Below, one piece after another: positions 31,035 to 34,928 of a stretch of 34,928 bases of DNA. Below the pieces are notes generated by a model, which did no database searches, was not told the origin of the DNA, and worked only from the letters and a program-made list of their open reading frames with translations. The DNA is from DAOTVS01 sp034436375 (GTDB lineage Bacteria; Chloroflexota; Anaerolineae; SpSt-313): contig DAOTVS010000007.1 of assembly GCA_034436375.1 (NCBI GenBank), positions 1 through 34,928 of the forward strand. The letters run 5' to 3'. The position numbers were made by a program, and so were the translations under genes. The stretch's first letter is position 1. Every line of letters starts with the position of its first letter.

Positions 31035-32933
31035 TCATGCACCTGTGGGCTGTAGATGATGGATGTGGAGATGGGTGCTCTGCCACCAGGTGCAGGGATG
31101 CTGATAGTTGTTTTCGGCCGTGGCCCAACCCGTCCAGTACGTGGTATCGAACGGGACGAGCTTTCTGGCCTGGGCCACCGGGATGACGGGCAGTTCGCGC
31201 AGATAGATCTCAGCGGCTTTGAGAAACAGCTCATCGATCTTGGGGTCGCCCAGGGGTAAGACGCCGATCTCATCCACGAGGGCGCTGTACTCTGGGTTGT
31301 TCCAGCGCCACCCATTGCCGCTCGCCCGTTCGCCGACCGGCACGAGCCACCGGGCGTTGAGGTTGTCCATCGAGGCCCAGGGCTCGTTGATCGAGCCGCA
31401 CATCTGCCAGCCCGACTTGGCCTCGAACTTGCCAAAGGCGAAATTGTCGCCCCATGTGCCGCCCGCCTCATTGCGCATCGTGGCGTTGATGCCGATGGCC
31501 TGCAACTGCTCGACCATGACCTGCGCATTGCGCTGTAGCTCGATAAAGGCCTCGTGGCAGGTGATGGTCATGGCGAGCTGCTTGCCATCCTTGGCATAGT
31601 AGCCGTCGCTGCCCATCACATAGCCTTTGGATTCGATGATCTGCTTGGCCTTGTCGGGGTCATACTTGGTCAGCGGGTACTTGTCGTACAGGCCGGCATC
31701 CTTGGCCAGCTGGACCAGGCGGTTCAGCGGCGGGTAGGCCGGGAAGAAGAACTCGGCGGGCATGCTCGTGCCCTCGTAGGCGATCTGAACCACCTGCTCA
31801 CGGTTGATGGCATAGTTGATGGCCCAGCGCATGTCTTTGTCGTTCCAGGGCTCTATCGTCAGGTTCAGTTCGAGGGTGCGGACGCAGGGGTCGACCCAGG
31901 CATAGGGCAGATCCTGGTGCCAGGCGATGACATTAGGGTTGCGCTGCTTGAGGGCCTGGAATGCGCCCAGGGTGATATCCATGAGGCTATCCAGCTGGCC
32001 ATCGGCCATAAGGGCAGTGCGGGTCTCCTCGGGGCCAGCCCATGTCCAGACCAGCCGCTCGGGCTTGGGCAACGGCTTCCAGCCGACCTTGGCGCCCCAC
32101 CAATTATCATCTCGCACATAGACGAACTCGGTGGGGCTGACGCTCTGGAGCTTGTAGGGTCCGGTGCCGACCGGCCAACCCTTGTCGGGATCGTAGAACT
32201 TGAAGGTGAGGGGATCCTGCCCTTCCCAGATATGCTTGGGCATAATGCAGGGACCACCCCATGTCTTGACGGCAAAGTTGTCCAGTAGGAAGCGCGGGTT
32301 GGGCTTGGAGAGGGTGAACTTGACGGTCAGATCGTCGACTTTTTCGAGCTTGGTGATCCACTCCTTGAGGCCCGCCGAATAGCTCAGGTCCGGCGCGTGA
32401 TCGATCAGCATCTGGAGGGTAAAGACCACATCGTCGGCGTTAAAGGGTTCACCATCGCTCCACAGCACGCCCTGGCGGAGCTTGAGCGTCCACTCCTGCA
32501 GCGTGCTGTCAGCCGTCATGCTCTCGCCCAGCCAGGGGAGGATCTCACCGCTCTCGTACTGAAGCATAAAGAGGGGCTCGAGAATGGCCTGGTGATAGCC
32601 CTGGTCACGCCGGCTACCCGGTACATAGGGGTTCCAGAGGTCGGGTGCCTCTACCCGGCCGCCGTCGATATCAAAGATGACCGTACGGCGGCGCTCCGCA
32701 TCACCTGCTGGAGCGGGCGGCTGTGTCGGGGGCGCTTCGGTCGGCTTGGGCGCTTCAGTTGCCTGGGGCGCCTCGGTTGGCTTGGGCGCCTCGGTCGGGG
32801 CTGCCTGCTCGACAGCCTGGGCAGCCGTCGGCTCTGTGGGGGGCGGCGTAGACTTGGCGCATGCAGCCGCCACGAGGCCGGCGATGGTCATCGCGCTCCA
32901 ACGCAGAAATTCGCGTCGACTGAGGCCTTTCAT
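31035..32933 (-). CDS. Tat-exported lipoprotein, family 5 ABC substrate-binding protein
   Basis: A 632-residue extracytoplasmic binding protein for peptides or oligosaccharides. The N-terminus has a twin-arginine motif (SRREFLRW), a hydrophobic stretch and the lipobox VAAAC with the lipidated Cys at residue 25, followed by a 50-residue linker of repeated TEAPKP units that spaces the domain from the membrane. The family 5 body shows LEPLFMLQYESGEILPWLGE, WTLKLRQGVLWSDGEPFNAD, WPVGTGPYKLQSVSPTEFVY, RWAINYAINREQVVQIAY and YDPDKAKQIIESKGY. GGAGGGAGGA precedes the ATG. It is the fourth component of the importer whose permeases follow. The TEAPKP linker is common in Chloroflexota lipoproteins. Confidence 0.95.
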   Translation of the reverse strand: MKGLSRREFLRWSAMTIAGLVAAACAKSTPPPTEPTAAQAVEQAAPTEAPKPTEAPQATEAPKPTEAPPTQPPAPAGDAERRRTVIFDIDGGRVEAPDLWNPYVPGSRRDQGYHQAILEPLFMLQYESGEILPWLGESMTADSTLQEWTLKLRQGVLWSDGEPFNADDVVFTLQMLIDHAPDLSYSAGLKEWITKLEKVDDLTVKFTLSKPNPRFLLDNFAVKTWGGPCIMPKHIWEGQDPLTFKFYDPDKGWPVGTGPYKLQSVSPTEFVYVRDDNWWGAKVGWKPLPKPERLVWTWAGPEETRTALMADGQLDSLMDITLGAFQALKQRNPNVIAWHQDLPYAWVDPCVRTLELNLTIEPWNDKDMRWAINYAINREQVVQIAYEGTSMPAEFFFPAYPPLNRLVQLAKDAGLYDKYPLTKYDPDKAKQIIESKGYVMGSDGYYAKDGKQLAMTITCHEAFIELQRNAQVMVEQLQAIGINATMRNEAGGTWGDNFAFGKFEAKSGWQMCGSINEPWASMDNLNARWLVPVGERASGNGWRWNNPEYSALVDEIGVLPLGDPKIDELFLKAAEIYLRELPVIPVAQARKLVPFDTTYWTGWATAENNYQHPCTWWQSTHLHIHHLQPTGA

Positions 32934-33089
32934 TCCTCCCTCCTTAGATTGTGAAATGGCTCTGCCTACCGATTAAGACCTGGGTTTGGACGAGTGGCCA
33001 AAGCTTGATGGCGCTAGCGATGGGTGGTTGGACCTCCGGGAGGTGCAAAAGTGTGGCAAAACCTCGCGCCACGGGCCAAAGGCCGCTAC

Positions 33090-33116
33090 TCAGGTACCAG
33101 CGTTTGCTCTCGGCAT
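33090..33116 (-). other. Eight-codon ORF behind a perfect Shine-Dalgarno sequence
   Basis: AAAGGAGGTGA directly precedes an ATG that opens MPRANAGT and then stops. It lies in the 220-bp gap between the pentapeptide-repeat gene and the family 5 binding protein gene. The ribosome site is a full complement of the 16S 3' end, which is rare in this window, yet spacing to the ATG is only three bases. It may be a leader peptide, a ribosome standby site or chance. The rest of the gap includes the palindrome ACCTCCGGGAGGT near 33035 and no clear promoter. Confidence 0.35.
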
Positions 33117-33153
33117 TCACCTCCTTTGCCCTGCGGCTTGCGGGGCGTGCCGG

Positions 33154-34503
33154 TCAACCTGGAGCCGCGCCCGCGGGGAGAGTCGCCCCTTCCAGTTTGG
33201 CCCCGGCAAGGGCTGCTCCCTGTAAATTGGCCCCCCGCAGGTTCGCCTGCGAGAGGTCCGCATCGCGCAGGTCGGCCCTGGAAAGGTCCGCCTCCTCCAG
33301 GTTGGCCCCGGCCAGGTTCGCTTCGATCAAGTCGGCCCCGGCCAGGTTGGCTCGCCGCAGGTCCGCCCCGGTCAGGCAGGCCCAACTGAGGTTGGCTTGC
33401 CGCAGATCCTGGCCCACTCCTCCCTGACTGAGGATGCGCCAGGTCAGTCGCCACTTGTCGGCCATGGCGGTCGTCTCATCCACGATCGCGCCGTGCAGCT
33501 CCGCACCATTGAGATCAGCGCCGGTCAGGTCGGCGCCGGTCAGGTCCGCCGCTCGCAGAGAGGCTTGGTGCAGGTTGGCCTCGATCAACACGGCGTTGTG
33601 CAGGTTGGCCCCAGCCAATTTGGCTGCGCCGAGGTCGGCCTCCGTCAGAGTGGCCTGGCTCAGATCGGCCCCAGTCAGGTTGGCTCGCCGCAGGTAGGCC
33701 TGATTGAGGTTGGCCCCACTCAGATCAGCCCCGGCCAGGTTCCGCTCCGCTGCCGCCTGGTTCAGAATCTCCCAGACCAAGCGCCACCGGGGATCCAGGC
33801 GGGTGGTATCGTCGAGCACGGTCCCGTGGAGCGCCGCGCCGCGCAGGTCGGCGCCTGAGAGGTCGGCGCCAGTGAGATCAGCGCCACGCAGGTCTGTGCC
33901 CACGAGCTCAGTCTGCCGAAGATTGGCTTGCTGCAGGTAGGCACCTTGCAGATCCTGCCCGGCCAGGCGCCGCCCCTCCCCGCCCCGGCTCTGCAGTTCC
34001 CAGACCAGCCGCCACTTGGCGTCGATCGTCGTTGTGTCATCCAGCAGAGCCCCGCGCAGGTTAGCCTGTTCCAGCAGAGCGCCTGTCAGGTTGGCGCCGG
34101 CCAGGTTTGCGCCGGCCAGGTCGGCCTTGCGCAGCCTGGCGCCCCCCATGTTGGCCTGGCGCAGGTCCGCCCCGCTGAGGTTTGCCCCGAGCAGCAGGGC
34201 GCCCCGCAGGTCGGCGCTGCGCAGCTGCGCCCCCTGCAGATCGGCCCTCTCCAGCTCGGCAAAGAGAAGGTTCGCCTGCTCCATCTGGGCCCCGGCCAGC
34301 CTGGCCCCGCTGAGGTTGGCCTCGGTCAAATCGGCGCCTCTCAGGCTGCGGCGCTGCAGATCCACCCCACGCAGGTCAGCACCCCGACAGCGCGGTGGGC
34401 AGGCGATCGCGGTCGCACGCAACTGGAGCGCCACGATCGGTATGGCCATGATGATGAGCAGTGGTACGACCAGCAGGGCGATGATGCGCAACAAGTCTCG
34501 CAT
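33154..34503 (-). CDS. Membrane-anchored pentapeptide-repeat protein with WRLVW hinges
   Basis: A 449-residue protein made almost entirely of A(D/N)LXX pentapeptides, more than 55 of them, expected to form a long right-handed quadrilateral beta-helix. I start at ATG 34503 (MRDLLRIIALLVV); a TTG at 34518 is possible. One N-terminal helix at about 5-27 with basic residues on its inner side predicts that the helix domain faces outward, and a CPPRC motif follows. Three hinges interrupt the helix (about residues 154-180, 230-256 and 340-367), each of the form DDTT-x6-WRLVWE-x5-G. It lies inside an ABC importer operon between the ATPase and the binding protein genes. No enzymatic motif is seen; a scaffold or surface role is a guess. 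Confidence 0.9.
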   Translation of the reverse strand: MRDLLRIIALLVVPLLIIMAIPIVALQLRATAIACPPRCRGADLRGVDLQRRSLRGADLTEANLSGARLAGAQMEQANLLFAELERADLQGAQLRSADLRGALLLGANLSGADLRQANMGGARLRKADLAGANLAGANLTGALLEQANLRGALLDDTTTIDAKWRLVWELQSRGGEGRRLAGQDLQGAYLQQANLRQTELVGTDLRGADLTGADLSGADLRGAALHGTVLDDTTRLDPRWRLVWEILNQAAAERNLAGADLSGANLNQAYLRRANLTGADLSQATLTEADLGAAKLAGANLHNAVLIEANLHQASLRAADLTGADLTGADLNGAELHGAIVDETTAMADKWRLTWRILSQGGVGQDLRQANLSWACLTGADLRRANLAGADLIEANLAGANLEEADLSRADLRDADLSQANLRGANLQGAALAGAKLEGATLPAGAAPG

Positions 34504-34539
34504 AGCATCCGCCGTCAAACTCGCAGTCAGCGCCTGCTC

Positions 34540-34928
34540 TCATTCGAACAGAAAACAGGCACATTGGTGATCGAGGCCATTGACGTCGCGCAGAGCAGGC
34601 TGTGTGGCGAGGCAACGATCCATACGGTAGGCGCAACGCGGGTAGAAAGCGCAGCCGGGCCCGGTGCGAGCGCGGAGCTCGTCTTCGGAGGGCAGGGCCA
34701 GGGTCGTATCCCACTTTTGGGAGGGATCGGGTACTGGGATCGAGTCGATGAGCAACTGGACGTAGGGATGCCGCGGGCTCTCGATTACCTGTGCGGTGAC
34801 ACCCATCTCGACGATACTGCCCTGATAGAGGATGCAGATCCGGTCGCCGATCTGGTAGGCGGTGCTCAGATCGTGGGTGATGTACAGGAAGGAGATGTTG
34901 TACTCGTCACGCATGCGCAGCATGATAT
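34540..34928 (-). CDS. Opp/Dpp-type ABC transporter ATP-binding protein, C-terminal part
   Basis: The frame is open to the right edge of the window, so only the last 129 residues are seen. DEYNISFLYITHDLSTAYQIG holds the switch histidine of the ATPase, then CILYQGSIVEMG and SPRHPYVQLLIDSIP, the usual start of the oligopeptide/dipeptide C-terminal domain, and the cysteine pattern GCAFYPRCAYRMDRC with HQCAC at the end, as in OppF/DppF. Walker A and B lie outside the window. The pentapeptide-repeat gene follows 36 bp after its stop. It is the natural partner of the DppD-like ATPase encoded 5.7 kb downstream. Confidence 0.92.
   Translation of the reverse strand, partial: IMLRMRDEYNISFLYITHDLSTAYQIGDRICILYQGSIVEMGVTAQVIESPRHPYVQLLIDSIPVPDPSQKWDTTLALPSEDELRARTGPGCAFYPRCAYRMDRCLATQPALRDVNGLDHQCACFLFE

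Noticed and set aside
33154..34503. CRISPR-like or minisatellite array suggested by the periodic 15-bp DNA pattern
   Set aside because: The 15-bp periodicity comes from pentapeptide codons in an intact reading frame with an N-terminal membrane helix; there are no constant repeats with unique spacers.

Overview
The window is a GC-rich (roughly 64% by eye), densely coded piece of a bacterial chromosome with no rRNA, tRNA, integrase, transposase or CRISPR array that I can see. GTG and TTG starts, ATGA/GTGA stop-start overlaps, Tat-type lipoprotein substrate-binding proteins with Pro/Thr/Glu/Ala linkers, a short-form HisG with HisZ, and a pentapeptide-repeat protein with WRLVW hinges suggest a member of the Chloroflexota (Anaerolineae-like). 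That placement is inference from style, not from a marker gene.

Layout. 1-7635 (minus strand): an envelope polysaccharide cluster with four GT4 glycosyltransferases, one GT2, a MurJ/MviN-type flippase and the N-terminus of a membrane protein, behind a TTGGAA-17-TATAAT promoter. 7821-15938 (minus): a complete histidine operon in transcription order hisZ-G-D-C-B-H-A-F-I-E, behind a TTGACA-17-TATCAT promoter; only a histidinol-phosphate phosphatase is missing. 16116-17869 (minus): a 2-Cys peroxiredoxin and a membrane GT2 related to carotenoid glycosyltransferases. 18071-20515 (plus): proB-proA, preceded by a terminator-like hairpin placed between promoter and start codon. 20676-24004 (plus): an HpnK/YdjC-type deacetylase, ftsH with an extended -10 promoter and an intrinsic terminator, and an FlK-like thioesterase. 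24103-25248 (minus): an AI-2E/PerM family membrane protein. 25569-26288 (plus): a secreted LysM-LysM-Gmad2 protein. 26342-34928 (minus): an Opp/Dpp-type ABC importer operon in the order ATPase (partial), pentapeptide-repeat protein, family-5 binding protein, two permeases, second ATPase, and a family-1 (sugar-type) binding protein.

How the parts work together. The first cluster would build and flip a lipid-linked glycan. The his and pro operons make two amino acids from PRPP/ATP and glutamate. The ABC operon imports peptides or oligosaccharides.

The most unusual content is non-coding. Three inverted repeats have arms built from short tandem units with different periods (10, 8 and 7 bp), and they occupy gaps inside otherwise tightly packed operons. 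Three further near-perfect hairpins without U-tracts lie at gene ends, one between a binding-protein gene and its permeases. The proB leader looks like a transcription attenuator with mutually exclusive stems. The hpnK leader can fold into a stem enclosing a tRNA T-arm-like hairpin. No wholly new multi-gene system is evident; the best candidates for something undescribed are the repeat families, the proB leader, and the pentapeptide-repeat protein inside the importer operon.
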